The notes below the pieces were generated by a model, which was not told where the DNA came from, made no database searches, and worked only from the letters and a program-made list of their open reading frames with translations. Positions 9,915-19,354 of a DNA stretch of 64,000 nt are shown here, piece after piece. Source of the DNA: Mycobacterium sp. ACS4331. GTDB taxonomy: Bacteria > Actinomycetota > Actinomycetes > Mycobacteriales > Mycobacteriaceae. The stretch is taken from assembly GCF_001667265.1 (NCBI RefSeq), contig NZ_LZHW01000096.1, positions 1-64,000 on the forward strand. The letters are read 5' to 3'. Both the position numbers and the translations under genes were made by a program. The first letter of the stretch is position 1, and each line of letters begins with the position of its first letter.

Positions 9915-11534
9915 ATGTCCGTATGGATAAGTCGCAGAGCCCAAGCCGACATCGACGCGGATCTCGCCGCCAGCCGCGCCGCGGGCGGCCCGTTGGCCGG
10001 CCTGCGACTGGCGGTCAAGGACAACGTCGACGCGGTGGGCCTGCCGACGACCGCCGCATGCCGGGAGTTCGCGTACTCTCCCGAACGAGACGCCCCGGCC
10101 GTCGCCGCACTGCGCACCGCAGGTGCGGTCGTGGTCGGCAAGACCAATCTCGACCAGTTCGCGACCGGGCTGGTGGGCACCCGTTCACCGCACGGCGCGG
10201 TGCCCGACAGCCGTCGGCCCGAGTTCATCAGCGGTGGTTCGAGTTCGGGTTCGGCCGTCGCCGTGGCCACCGGCGAGGTCGACATCGCGATCGGCACCGA
10301 CACCGCCGGGTCGGGCCGGGTGCCCGCGGCACTCCAGGGCATCGTCGGAATCAAACCGACGGTCGGTGTGATCAGCACCGTCGGCGTCGTTCCGGCGTGC
10401 GAATCCTATGACTGCGTCACCATCTTCGCGTCGAACCTGCACCTGGCCGACCGCGCGATGGCGGCCATGGCCAGCGGTGCCCCGGCGCGTGCATGGCCGA
10501 GCGATGCGAGGTTGGCCGCGCCCCCGCACCCCGTCGTCGCGATCCCAGACGAACTTCCCGAACTCGACGCGACCTGGCACGCGGCGTTCGACACCGCGGT
10601 CGCCCGCCTGGCGAGTGCGGGAGCGCGGATCGTCACCGTGCCCATCGCGCCATTCCTGGCCGCCGCCAAGCTTCTGTACGACGGCGCGCTGGTCAGCGAA
10701 CGCTACGCCGCGACAGGCGAATTCATCGACAGCCACCCCGACGCCGCGGTCGACCCGGTGGTCAAGCGCATCATCACCGCCGCCCGGGAGCATCCCGCGC
10801 ACCGCCTGGTCAGCGACCGTCGCCAGGTGGCCCGCCTGCGCGACGAGGCCATGGCCCACCTCGCCGGGGCCGATGCGCTGCTGGTCCCCACGGCGCCCAC
10901 GCATCCGCGCCTCACCGAGGTCGCCGCCGACCCGGTCGGGGTCAATTCGCGCATGGGCACCTACACCAACTTCTGCAATCTGTTCGACCTGTGCGGCGTC
11001 GCGGTGCCGGCCGGGATGGCCGGCGAAGCGCAGTTCGGCGTCACCGTTCTGGCTCGCGCCTTCGAGGACGCGGTGGCACTCGACATCGCCGCGCTTCTCA
11101 CCGGCGACGCGGCCCATCCGCGGGTCTGGCCACTGGCCGCGGCCCCGACCACCGACCTCGTGGTGTTCGGTGCGCACCTGCTGGGCGGCCCGCTCGCGCA
11201 CCAACTGACCGACCTCGGTGCCCGGTGGGGCGGCGAGGTGGTCACCGCGGCCCGTTACCGCATGACGGTGTTGGACACCGTGCCACCCAAACCGGCAATC
11301 GGCCGGGTGCCCGACGGCGCCGCCGGCACGGCGCTGACGGGCCAGCACTGGCTGCTCTCCCCCGCGGCCCTGGGCCGGTTCCTGGCCCAGCTTCCCGCGC
11401 CCATGCAGCTGGGCAGCGTGGAGTTGGCCGACGGCACCTGGGTCACGGGATTCGGATGCGACGGCGCCGCGGCCGGCCGGGACATCAGCGGGTACGGCAG
11501 TTGGCCCGCGGCGATTGCGGCCGGGCAGGTCTGA
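9915..11534 (+). CDS. atzF: Allophanate hydrolase-type amidase (AtzF family)
   Basis: 539 residues: an N-terminal amidase-signature domain of about 420 residues plus a C-terminal domain of about 120 residues, the AtzF/DUR1,2-hydrolase architecture. The Ser-cis-Ser-Lys triad is visible as Lys35 (AVKDNVD), the GGSSSGSA Ser cluster at 109-113 and nucleophile Ser133 in DTAGSGRVPA. The C-terminal part (VVFGAHLLGGPLAHQLTDLG) resembles the allophanate hydrolase tail domain. The reaction is allophanate to ammonia and CO2. No urea carboxylase or transporter gene is adjacent, so its physiological partner is elsewhere or its substrate differs. It is divergent from ssbB with a 152-bp intergenic region. 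Confidence 0.85.
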   Translation: MSVWISRRAQADIDADLAASRAAGGPLAGLRLAVKDNVDAVGLPTTAACREFAYSPERDAPAVAALRTAGAVVVGKTNLDQFATGLVGTRSPHGAVPDSRRPEFISGGSSSGSAVAVATGEVDIAIGTDTAGSGRVPAALQGIVGIKPTVGVISTVGVVPACESYDCVTIFASNLHLADRAMAAMASGAPARAWPSDARLAAPPHPVVAIPDELPELDATWHAAFDTAVARLASAGARIVTVPIAPFLAAAKLLYDGALVSERYAATGEFIDSHPDAAVDPVVKRIITAAREHPAHRLVSDRRQVARLRDEAMAHLAGADALLVPTAPTHPRLTEVAADPVGVNSRMGTYTNFCNLFDLCGVAVPAGMAGEAQFGVTVLARAFEDAVALDIAALLTGDAAHPRVWPLAAAPTTDLVVFGAHLLGGPLAHQLTDLGARWGGEVVTAARYRMTVLDTVPPKPAIGRVPDGAAGTALTGQHWLLSPAALGRFLAQLPAPMQLGSVELADGTWVTGFGCDGAAAGRDISGYGSWPAAIAAGQV

Positions 11535-11560
11535 GGCCGGCGCCTCCTCCCTTGCGCGAG

Positions 11561-13555
11561 CTAGTCGTTGCGTTGGGCCAGCTTGGCGAGCATCGCGTTG
11601 TACGCCGCGAGGTCCGCGTCGTCGTCGCGGTCGGCGGCCCGGTCGAGGCGCTTTGCGGTCCTGCGGTCGCTGCGCGTCCACTGGATCAGCAGCGCGATCA
11701 TCACGACGACCAACGGCACCTCACCCGCCGACCAGGCGATGCCGCCACCGAGCTTCTGATCCCCCAACAGGTCGGTGTGCCACGGCAGCAGCAGCGAACG
11801 GTAGAACCCTTCCGCCAGAACGGTGTTCATGCCCATCAGAACCACCCCGAAGAAGGCGTGCAGCGGCAGGGACGCAAACACCATGCCCAGTTTGCCCAGC
11901 GGTGGGATGGGCCGCGGGGTCGGATCGATTCCGATCACCACCCAGTAGAAGAGGTAGCCCGACAACAGGAAGTGGATGTTCATCGCGACGTGACCGGCGT
12001 GACTTCCGGCCGCCGCGTCGAAGATGCCACCGAAGTACAGGCCGTAGAAACCGGCGACGAACATCACCGTCGCCACGATCGGGTGGGTGAAGAACTTCGA
12101 CAACCGGCTGTGCAGGGCGGCCAGCAGCCATTCCCGCAGGCCCGGTGGACCGTCCCGACCGGCGGCGGGCAACGCCCGCAGGGCCAGCGTCACCGGCGCC
12201 CCGAGCACCAGGAGAATCGGCACGAGCATCGACAGCAGCATGTGCGCGGCCATGTGCATGCTGAACATCGCAGGCATGTAGCGGCCCAGCCCCGACGAGG
12301 TGGCCACCAGCAGCGTCGCGCAGCCCAGCAGCCAAGCCACCACCCGGCCCACGGGCCAGGTGTCCCCACGCTTGCGCAGGCGGCGCACTCCGGCCAGATA
12401 CACCACCGCGAAGACCAGTGCGGCCGTGCCGAACACGAGGTCGAAGCGCCAGTCGAACAGCAGGCGCGCGACGGTCGGCGGGCCGGAGAAGTCGTAGCCG
12501 ATCTCGACTTCGGGCACGGTGGGGTTCAGGTTGATCGGCGGCGGTGGCGGGGTGCGCCCGAGCGCCACCGCGATCCCGAACGTCATACCGAAGAGGACGG
12601 CCTCGGTCACGGCCAGCCGGATCAGCGGACCGCGGGACGTGGGTTGCGCCTGCAGTGCCGCGACGCCGGAGCGTCGCTGTCGCCAGCCCAGCACGCCCAA
12701 TGCCCCCAGGGCCACGATCTTGGCCAGGATCAGCGCGCCATACCCCGTGCTGAGCAGGTCCGCCGGACGCAACCTCAGCAGTGCGTTGATCAGCCCCGAG
12801 GCCGCGACCGCGACGAAGCACCACAACGCCACCGAGGAGAACCGGCGCGCCGCCAGGGGCCCGTGTTCGCCGCCCCGCAGGGCGTGCGCGAGCAGCGCTA
12901 GCAGACCGCCGGCCCACACCGTCGTGGCCACGAGGTGGATGAGCAGGCTGTTGGTGCCCATGTCATGGGCGCCGCCGGCCGACGAATGGCCGGTCAGGCC
13001 CAACGGCAACAGGGTCACCAGTGCGCCGGCGAACAGCACCGGCGTCCACGTCCAGCGCAGGACGGGGATGCTGCACAGCGTCAACAAGGCCGCGAGGACC
13101 GCGGTCCAGCGCCACGCGCTCGCGGTGTCGACGTAGCCCGCGGCCGACCACAGCTCCACGACACTGAGGTGCTCCCGCAGCGGCTGCCCCGACACGTCGG
13201 ACACCGTCAGCGGTACCAACAGTGCCGCGCAGACCGCCCACAACCCCATCGCCACGGTCCCGGTGCGCAGCGCCCGGTAGCCCGCTGCGTCGAGGACACC
13301 GTTGCGCTGGGGCGGCACGAAGAAGGCCGCGAACAGGAAGCTTCCGATCGCACACGCCGCGGCGATCTCCCCCGCGGCCCGAACGAACGGCAGACCGACC
13401 GTCGTCACAGGTCCGGGGTCAGGCAGTCCGCTCGCGGTCAGCGCCTCGGCCAACGCCAACGCCGCCAGTGCCGCGGCGGTCAACCCGGCCAGCAGGCCCA
13501 CGCCGAGCAGCAGCGGCCACACCGAGATCGAGCGGGTGCGGACGGGTGTGGTCAT
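11561..13555 (-). CDS. CopD-CtaG fusion: copper-resistance D domain joined to cytochrome c oxidase assembly factor
   Basis: 664 residues from ATG 13555; a start 24 bp upstream is possible. It is an integral membrane protein with many predicted helices. The N-terminal half (to about residue 340) reads as CopD, with THSSAGG/H-M-rich loops such as HLVATTVWAGGL. The C-terminal half reads as CtaG/DUF1404, with SMHMAAHMLLSMLVPILLVLGAP, HPIVATVMF and the His-containing NIHFLLSGYLFYWVVIGIDP. The proposed role is copper transport or copper delivery to the aa3 oxidase. It is the only gene between atzF, whose 3' end converges on it, and plsB2 on the same strand, with 115 bp to the plsB2 stop. Confidence 0.85.
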   Translation of the reverse strand: MTTPVRTRSISVWPLLLGVGLLAGLTAAALAALALAEALTASGLPDPGPVTTVGLPFVRAAGEIAAACAIGSFLFAAFFVPPQRNGVLDAAGYRALRTGTVAMGLWAVCAALLVPLTVSDVSGQPLREHLSVVELWSAAGYVDTASAWRWTAVLAALLTLCSIPVLRWTWTPVLFAGALVTLLPLGLTGHSSAGGAHDMGTNSLLIHLVATTVWAGGLLALLAHALRGGEHGPLAARRFSSVALWCFVAVAASGLINALLRLRPADLLSTGYGALILAKIVALGALGVLGWRQRRSGVAALQAQPTSRGPLIRLAVTEAVLFGMTFGIAVALGRTPPPPPINLNPTVPEVEIGYDFSGPPTVARLLFDWRFDLVFGTAALVFAVVYLAGVRRLRKRGDTWPVGRVVAWLLGCATLLVATSSGLGRYMPAMFSMHMAAHMLLSMLVPILLVLGAPVTLALRALPAAGRDGPPGLREWLLAALHSRLSKFFTHPIVATVMFVAGFYGLYFGGIFDAAAGSHAGHVAMNIHFLLSGYLFYWVVIGIDPTPRPIPPLGKLGMVFASLPLHAFFGVVLMGMNTVLAEGFYRSLLLPWHTDLLGDQKLGGGIAWSAGEVPLVVVMIALLIQWTRSDRRTAKRLDRAADRDDDADLAAYNAMLAKLAQRND

Positions 13556-13670
13556 CGTTCCAGCGTATGACCCCGCCAAGGTGGTCCACGTCGCCCGCCC
13601 CCACGCGCCGGAGTCGGGTTGTGCACGCCCACTCCTGGGCCGACACGTTCGGACGCAGACTCGGGCGGTG

Positions 13671-16019
13671 TCAGGCCGGGTTCGCCGGCTCGCTGCGGGC
13701 GGCGTCGCGCTCGAGGAAGTGGCGCCGCGAGAGCATGTGCACCTTGTTCATGTCGGCCATGATGCCGCGCAACTCCTGCAGGAACGCCTCGCGGCGCTCG
13801 GCCAGATCGGCCGCAGGCGTCAGCAGACCCTGGTCGGCCACCACCTGCCGGGCCGTCGCGAACAGCAGCGCCGACACCGACTCGTTGCTCCGCACGCGGC
13901 GCTGCGCCGCCAGTTGCCTGCCGACGCCGAGCGCGCGGTTGGTCAGGTCCTTCTCCGACACGTCGGCAGGCGAGTCTCGCAGCACGTCCGCGACGATCTC
14001 GTAGGCCTCGATGAACGGCCGCAGCATCGCGTGCGACATCAGCGGCTGCTTGTCGTACAGCAGTCGATCGATGCCCTCGCTGCCGGCGGCGACCTGCGCC
14101 TCCCAGTTGGCATGCCAGGTCATCTCCTGCGCGATGTTCTCGCGGAACGTCGCCGAATCGGCGAAGTAGAACTCGAACTTGAGCAGATCACGCAGACGCA
14201 TCGCCTGGTCCCAGAACGCCTCGAGCCGGTCGCCTTCGGCGCGACCGGCATACGCCAGCGCCAACTCGACGATCGAGGTCTCCTGGAAGGCGTGGATGAT
14301 CGAGTTCCGGTAGAACGCGGCCTCGTGCTCGTCCTCGGGAGCGATGCGCCACACCGGTTCTCGGCCACTGTCGACACGGGTCACGGGGTTGCCGCCCGAC
14401 AGCGCGTCAAGGGCGGCCCGCACGCCCTCGGGCGTGCGCAGGCGCAGCGCCGATTCTGTCATCGGCGTGCCCTTGCGTTCCAGGTAGTCCAGCGACGGTG
14501 CCAGCGTGTGGTGGACCTGGTCGAGCGTCAGCGCGACGCCGCGCGTGGTGAGCAGCAGCGCCGACACCAGACCGGTCGCGTTGATCGGGGTGGCCTCGAG
14601 AATCCGCCACGCGACGTCGAACGCCATCTTCTGCAGCGCAAGACGTTTGGCATCGGGATCCTTCTCGAACTGCCCGTGCGGGGGTCCCAGATGGTGGCGC
14701 ATCGACACCGCGGCCGGGAAGCGCACGTAGATCTTTCCGAAGTTGCGTTCGCCCTGGGCCTTGATGAAGTTGTACAGCCAGCTGACACCCTCGGGCGTCT
14801 TCTCGCCGCCTCTGGCATATGCGGCGTACTCGCGGGTCTCGTGCAGTTGGTCGAAGCTGATGGACACCGGCTGCAGCAGGATGTCGTCGCTGCGGCCGTC
14901 GAGGTACGCATCGGCGACATAGGCCAGCAGACCGAGCTTGGGCGGCAACATCTTTCCGGTGCGGGACCGGGTGCCCTCGATAGACCAGCTCAGGTTGAAG
15001 CGCTTCTCCACGATGTACCCGACGAACTGCCGCAGCACGTACTTGTACAGCGGATCGTCGAGCTTGCGACGGATGAAGATGACACCCGAGCGCCGCATCA
15101 GCGGCCCCATGAAGCCGAAGGACAGGTTGATGCCGGCGAAGGTGTGCACCGGGGGAAGCCTGTTCTCCTGCATGGCCACCGGGACGATCGCGCCGTCGAG
15201 GTACGACCTGTGCGAGAACAGCAGCACGGCGGGGTGCGTTTCGAGAGCCCGCCGCAGCGACTCGATCTCGGTGCCGTCATAGTCGATGTCGGGATCGAAC
15301 CCGCGACTGAAGATCGCGCGGCCGAGGTTGGGCATCAGGTCGACGGAGAAGCGACTCCACCCGGTGGCCAGCTCGTCGAGCATCTCCCCGGCCTTCTCGA
15401 CGGTGGCGCCCGGAATCTCCTCCAGACCGTCACGGAATCGGCTCGACGCCAACATCTCCGGCTTGATCAGCCGCGGCGACTTGTACTCCGGCCCCAGCAA
15501 CCGGAGCTCGATCCGCTCAATGGCCAGACTGGCGCGGCGCAGCACGAAACGCGCGAAGTCACGGGGTGAGTCCGCGACCGTGGTGTCCTGCCACTGCTGG
15601 CGCAGCTCGGAGACCTTGGCGGGCTCACCGGCGACCACTCGGGCACGGCTCTTGTCCCGCCGCAGAATTCCGCGCTGCAGGAACTCCGGTGGGCGGTAGG
15701 TTTCCCGGCCCGACAACAGGCCGACGATCTTGACCCGCGTGGGAAGGCCACCAGGGACCCAGAACACCCGCACCGGGACCACCGACCGATCGTCGCCGGT
15801 CTGCAGTTCCTCCACCAGGCTGGCCACCACGGCCGGCGGCGGGTCCTCACCCGGCATCTGCAGCACGTCGATCTGGGCGTCGGGATGGTTCGCGCGCTGC
15901 GTGCGCACCCAGTCGTTGAGCAGCGCGGCCTCCGCCGGGGAGGAGACCGAGGCGAGCACCAGCGCGTCCCCGCTGATCGTCACCTCCGGCAGTTCACCGG
16001 AGTTCCTGACTCCCGTCAC
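13671..16019 (-). CDS. plsB2: Glycerol-3-phosphate 1-O-acyltransferase
   Basis: 782 residues, matching the PlsB family. It transfers an acyl chain from acyl-CoA to sn-1 of glycerol 3-phosphate, the first step to phospholipids and triacylglycerol, at the inner membrane. The HX4D catalytic motif is SHRSYLDGA near residue 270. It is followed by GVIFIRRK, SIEGTRSRTGK and LLQPVSISFDQ, the remaining GPAT blocks. Its ATG overlaps the stop of the HAD-PlsC gene by 4 bp (ATGA), giving translational coupling in a three-gene acyl-glycerol operon. Confidence 0.95.
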   Translation of the reverse strand: MTGVRNSGELPEVTISGDALVLASVSSPAEAALLNDWVRTQRANHPDAQIDVLQMPGEDPPPAVVASLVEELQTGDDRSVVPVRVFWVPGGLPTRVKIVGLLSGRETYRPPEFLQRGILRRDKSRARVVAGEPAKVSELRQQWQDTTVADSPRDFARFVLRRASLAIERIELRLLGPEYKSPRLIKPEMLASSRFRDGLEEIPGATVEKAGEMLDELATGWSRFSVDLMPNLGRAIFSRGFDPDIDYDGTEIESLRRALETHPAVLLFSHRSYLDGAIVPVAMQENRLPPVHTFAGINLSFGFMGPLMRRSGVIFIRRKLDDPLYKYVLRQFVGYIVEKRFNLSWSIEGTRSRTGKMLPPKLGLLAYVADAYLDGRSDDILLQPVSISFDQLHETREYAAYARGGEKTPEGVSWLYNFIKAQGERNFGKIYVRFPAAVSMRHHLGPPHGQFEKDPDAKRLALQKMAFDVAWRILEATPINATGLVSALLLTTRGVALTLDQVHHTLAPSLDYLERKGTPMTESALRLRTPEGVRAALDALSGGNPVTRVDSGREPVWRIAPEDEHEAAFYRNSIIHAFQETSIVELALAYAGRAEGDRLEAFWDQAMRLRDLLKFEFYFADSATFRENIAQEMTWHANWEAQVAAGSEGIDRLLYDKQPLMSHAMLRPFIEAYEIVADVLRDSPADVSEKDLTNRALGVGRQLAAQRRVRSNESVSALLFATARQVVADQGLLTPAADLAERREAFLQELRGIMADMNKVHMLSRRHFLERDAARSEPANPA

Positions 16020-17668
16020 GACTGGTCCCGACCGGTGTCGTCGGCCGCGGGCGCGGCCTTCTTCGCGGCTTTCTTCGCCGGCGCCTTCTTTGCTGCCGCT
16101 TTCTTCGCGGCCTTCTTTACCGGCGCCTTCTTCGCGGCCTTCTTGGCGGGTGCCTTCTTCGCCGCCTTTCTGGGCTTGTCCCGCGCGGGCAGCAGATAGG
16201 GCTCCAGGCTGGGTAACTCGTCGACCGGCCAGTCCGCGAGGGTGTCCAGATAGAGCTGACGCACACCGGCGATCCGGTCACCCAGATCCTCGACCGTCCA
16301 GTCCTGCACCGAGATCGGCGGAAACACCGCGACGTCGACGGTGCCCGGGTTCATCAGTGTCGAATCACGCGATCCGATCGCCTCGGCGTTCCTGATCACC
16401 ACGGGGACGATCGGGATGCCCGCGGCCATCGCGAGCCGGAACGGCCCCTTCTTGAACGGTCCGACGGTCGTGGTGTCGAGGCGGGTGCCCTCCGGGGCGA
16501 TGACGATCGACAGGCCCTTGCGAGCGAGGTCTTCGACCTGCTTGAGCGCCGCCACGGCCGACTCGGTGTCGTCGCGGTCGATGAACACCGCGTCCATGAG
16601 CTTGCCGAGAGTCCCTGCGATGGGGTCGCTTTCGAGTTCCTTCTTCCCGACGCCGGTGAAGTTGTCCTTGACCAGTGCGCTGGTGATGACGGGATCGAAG
16701 TTGTTGCGGTGGTTGAAGATGAAGACCGCGGGCCGCTGGGCGGTCAGGTTCTCCCGACCGAGCACATTGAGCGCAACTCCACTGGAGGCCAACAGTATCT
16801 GCCCCCAGTTGCCGGTGAAGAAGTTGATGGCGCGGCGTCTGCTGCGGGTCAACAGGCCCCAGCCGACCGCGCCCGCGGCGATCGGCACGGCGGCGCCCAC
16901 CCCGGCCAGGGTCTTGATGGTTCCGGTGACACCGGGACCACCGCGGCTGGTGAATCTCAGTATGGGCCAACCGCGTTGCCGCGCGACGGCGGCCATCTTG
17001 CCCTCGGGGTTGGTGGGCCGGGGGTTGCCGACCAGATACATCAACGCGACGTCCTCATTGCCGTCGGCGTAGAAGTAGCTGTCCTTCAGGTCGATTCCGC
17101 GCTCGGCGGCGAACTTCTGCACCGCGTTGGCCTTGCCCGGACCCCACAGGATGGGACGGACGATGTCACCGGTGAGCATGCCGTCGTCGTCGAGTTCGAA
17201 TTGGTTGGTCAGGGTGTTGGGGATGCCGAGGAAGCGCGCGACCGGTTCGGCCTGGATGGTCAGTGCCGACGAACTCAGGCATACGGTGTGCCCACGATCG
17301 AGGTGTGCGCGCACGAGTTCCCGCATCTCCGGGTAGATCCGGGATTCGATCTTCGTGCGGAACAGGCGCTCCCCCACCTCATCCATGTCAGTGATCGACC
17401 GGCCCCGCATGACCTTCGACGCTGAGGTGATGAGGTCTTCGAACTCGGCCCTGCCCAGTTGGTGGTTGAGCCCGGCCTGGATCATGCCGATCAGATCGCC
17501 GATGCCCATCTCGCGCCTGCGGAACTGTTCCTGGGTCAGGATGACGCCGGTGAATCCCGCGACCAGGGTGCCGTCGAGATCGAAGAAGGCGCCGATCTTC
17601 GGGCCGGGCGGGCTGGCTTTGACCTCGGCCACCGATCCAGGCAGTCGAAGGTCACGCGGTGAGGTCAT
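16016..17668 (-). CDS. Bifunctional HAD-family phosphatase / 1-acylglycerol-3-phosphate acyltransferase with Lys/Ala-rich tail
   Basis: 550 residues in three parts. Residues about 25-250 are a HAD-IB (SerB-like) phosphatase: FFDLDGTLV at the start, SSSALTIQ and YFYADGNEDVALM as later motifs. Residues about 290-490 are a PlsC acyltransferase: FNHRNNFDP is the NHX4D motif near residue 319, then PEGTRLDT and FRLAMAAGIPIVPVVI. The last 50 or so residues are repeats of K-K-A/P-A, like the tails of mycobacterial HupB. The likely role is acylation of lysophosphatidate with a linked phosphatase, feeding phosphatidate or diacylglycerol. It overlaps its neighbours by 4 bp on both sides. It is the homologue of Rv2483c. 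Confidence 0.9.
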   Translation of the reverse strand: MTSPRDLRLPGSVAEVKASPPGPKIGAFFDLDGTLVAGFTGVILTQEQFRRREMGIGDLIGMIQAGLNHQLGRAEFEDLITSASKVMRGRSITDMDEVGERLFRTKIESRIYPEMRELVRAHLDRGHTVCLSSSALTIQAEPVARFLGIPNTLTNQFELDDDGMLTGDIVRPILWGPGKANAVQKFAAERGIDLKDSYFYADGNEDVALMYLVGNPRPTNPEGKMAAVARQRGWPILRFTSRGGPGVTGTIKTLAGVGAAVPIAAGAVGWGLLTRSRRRAINFFTGNWGQILLASSGVALNVLGRENLTAQRPAVFIFNHRNNFDPVITSALVKDNFTGVGKKELESDPIAGTLGKLMDAVFIDRDDTESAVAALKQVEDLARKGLSIVIAPEGTRLDTTTVGPFKKGPFRLAMAAGIPIVPVVIRNAEAIGSRDSTLMNPGTVDVAVFPPISVQDWTVEDLGDRIAGVRQLYLDTLADWPVDELPSLEPYLLPARDKPRKAAKKAPAKKAAKKAPVKKAAKKAAAKKAPAKKAAKKAAPAADDTGRDQS

Positions 17669-19167
17669 GAAGCCGCCGTTCCATTGTCCGATGGGTTCTG
17701 CTGAGCGCTCTGCGGCGACGCGCTCTCCGCCGCCGGGAAGAAGGATGCGGGTGCCGACACCGGTGCGGGGTCACCGGCCAGTGCCAGCACCTCGTCGAAG
17801 CCCGCGAGCAGGCTGCGCGCGAACAGGTCCCCGTTGGTGATCGAGGCCTGGTCGTACCGGGTGCTGATCGTGCACCAACCGCTTCGCGACACCAGCACCA
17901 CCATCATCGCGACACCAGGAAGCGGACCGATTCCGTACTGCCGCAACACCTGTGCGCCGGCGATGAAGGTGTCGCCGGAGAACACCGGGATATTGCTGGC
18001 CTGCACGTCGGAGACGATCACGCTTCCGGTCATGGACTCGAGGATCGCGTCGGGCAGCAGTGAGAACAGCGGCGCCACCGCCCCGACGACGTCAAGGGCG
18101 ACCTCCTCGCGCCGCTGCGTCATCTGGGTGCGGATCCTGCGGATGCGTTCGGCCGGGTCTGCGACACCGATCGGCGCGGCGAGATTCACACCGGCGAAAC
18201 GGTTTCCGCCGGCGGGGTCGGAGTCCGAGCGCAGGTTCACCGGCACCGCCATCGGCAGTGTCGCGATCGGTACCCCGAGCGCCTCGTGGTAGCGGCGCAG
18301 CGCGCCGCACAGTCCGGCGAGGTAGGCGTCGTTGATCGACCCGCCGGCGGCCTTGGCGGCCCGATGCAGGTCGGAGAGCCTGATGTCGATCGCCTCGGTG
18401 CGGGTCGACAGACTGCGGCGACGCAGCAGCGGCGACGGCGGGGCCGCCTGCCGGGTGACGCGGCGACTGGAGCTGGCGTAGTTCAACGCACCGGTGACCA
18501 CTGAACCGGGGCGGGCGATGGCCTTGCCCGCCATGCCGATCGCGCCACTGACGGCACCGAGGATGCCGCCGACGATCGTGCCCGGAAGGTCGTTGATTCC
18601 CTGACGCATCAAGTCGTTGGCCGACAGGTCCTGCGGGATCGGCAGCGGCGCCCTGGGGCGGGGGGCGGCATCGCGTTCGAGGTCGTAGAGTTCCCCGAAC
18701 ATCGCCACCGTGCCGACCCCGTCGGCCACGGCGTGACTCAGGTGCAGAATCTGGGCGGCCCGCCCGTCCTCCAGGCCCTCGATCAGCGTGGCACTCCACA
18801 ACGGCCTGGTGATGTCCATGGGCGACTGCTGGATGATCTCGGCCATGTCGAACACCTGCCGCAGGGTGCCGGGCTCCGGCACCCGCACTCGGCGGACGTG
18901 GAAGTCGAGATTGAAGTCGGGGTCGATCACCCAGCGGGCCGAAGCGGTGGGCAGGGTCGGCACGACCACCTTCTGCCGCAGCCGAGGAAGACGGCGCGAG
19001 GCGTTGTCGAACGTCGCGCGGTAGCGCTCCCACTCCGGGGCTCTGTCGAGCACCTCGAGGGCCATGATCCCCGACCTGGTGCGCGGATTGGCCTCGCCGC
19101 GGTGCAGCAACTGGTCGACCGCGCTCAGTTCGTCGGACAGCTGCGTGGCATCGAAGGAATCATCCAC
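17665..19167 (-). CDS. Wax ester synthase / diacylglycerol acyltransferase (WS/DGAT)
   Basis: 500 residues from GTG 19167, chosen because GGGAGGAGTGAGGGA lies just upstream and family members begin near this point (DDSFDATQLSDELSAVDQLL). It would make triacylglycerol or wax esters from acyl-CoA. The active-site motif, normally HHxxxDG, reads SHAVADG near residue 143. The second (catalytic) His and Asp-Gly are kept, the first His is Ser. Later family blocks are visible: PVNLRSD, GNRFAGVNL and SNIPVF. Its stop overlaps the HAD-PlsC start by 4 bp, so it leads the acyl-glycerol operon. It corresponds to Rv2484c. The unusual motif makes activity uncertain. Confidence 0.88.
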   Translation of the reverse strand: MDDSFDATQLSDELSAVDQLLHRGEANPRTRSGIMALEVLDRAPEWERYRATFDNASRRLPRLRQKVVVPTLPTASARWVIDPDFNLDFHVRRVRVPEPGTLRQVFDMAEIIQQSPMDITRPLWSATLIEGLEDGRAAQILHLSHAVADGVGTVAMFGELYDLERDAAPRPRAPLPIPQDLSANDLMRQGINDLPGTIVGGILGAVSGAIGMAGKAIARPGSVVTGALNYASSSRRVTRQAAPPSPLLRRRSLSTRTEAIDIRLSDLHRAAKAAGGSINDAYLAGLCGALRRYHEALGVPIATLPMAVPVNLRSDSDPAGGNRFAGVNLAAPIGVADPAERIRRIRTQMTQRREEVALDVVGAVAPLFSLLPDAILESMTGSVIVSDVQASNIPVFSGDTFIAGAQVLRQYGIGPLPGVAMMVVLVSRSGWCTISTRYDQASITNGDLFARSLLAGFDEVLALAGDPAPVSAPASFFPAAESASPQSAQQNPSDNGTAAS

Positions 19168-19354
19168 CGGTCCCTCACTCCTCCCAGCCGTCTCACGCTG
19201 ACCGCACACCACGCTAGTCGCAGCCGCGGTGCCGCGGGAGCTGATTGTACGGATCACCCGGGCCTGTCGCCCGCGCTCGACTCCGGGGCCGGAATCCCGC
19301 CCTTACACTCCACCAAAAGCGGTGGCGTATCGATGAATTGGCGTCAGCAGCGGC

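Noticed and set aside
10493..12901. 802-codon plus-strand open frame
   Set aside because: It runs through the end of atzF and antisense to the CopD-CtaG gene. The composition (His/Arg/Gln/Gly-rich, low complexity) is that of a GC-rich shadow frame.
13302..15569. 755-codon plus-strand open frame opposite plsB2
   Set aside because: It is antisense to a clear acyltransferase with intact motifs and shows no recognisable domain of its own.
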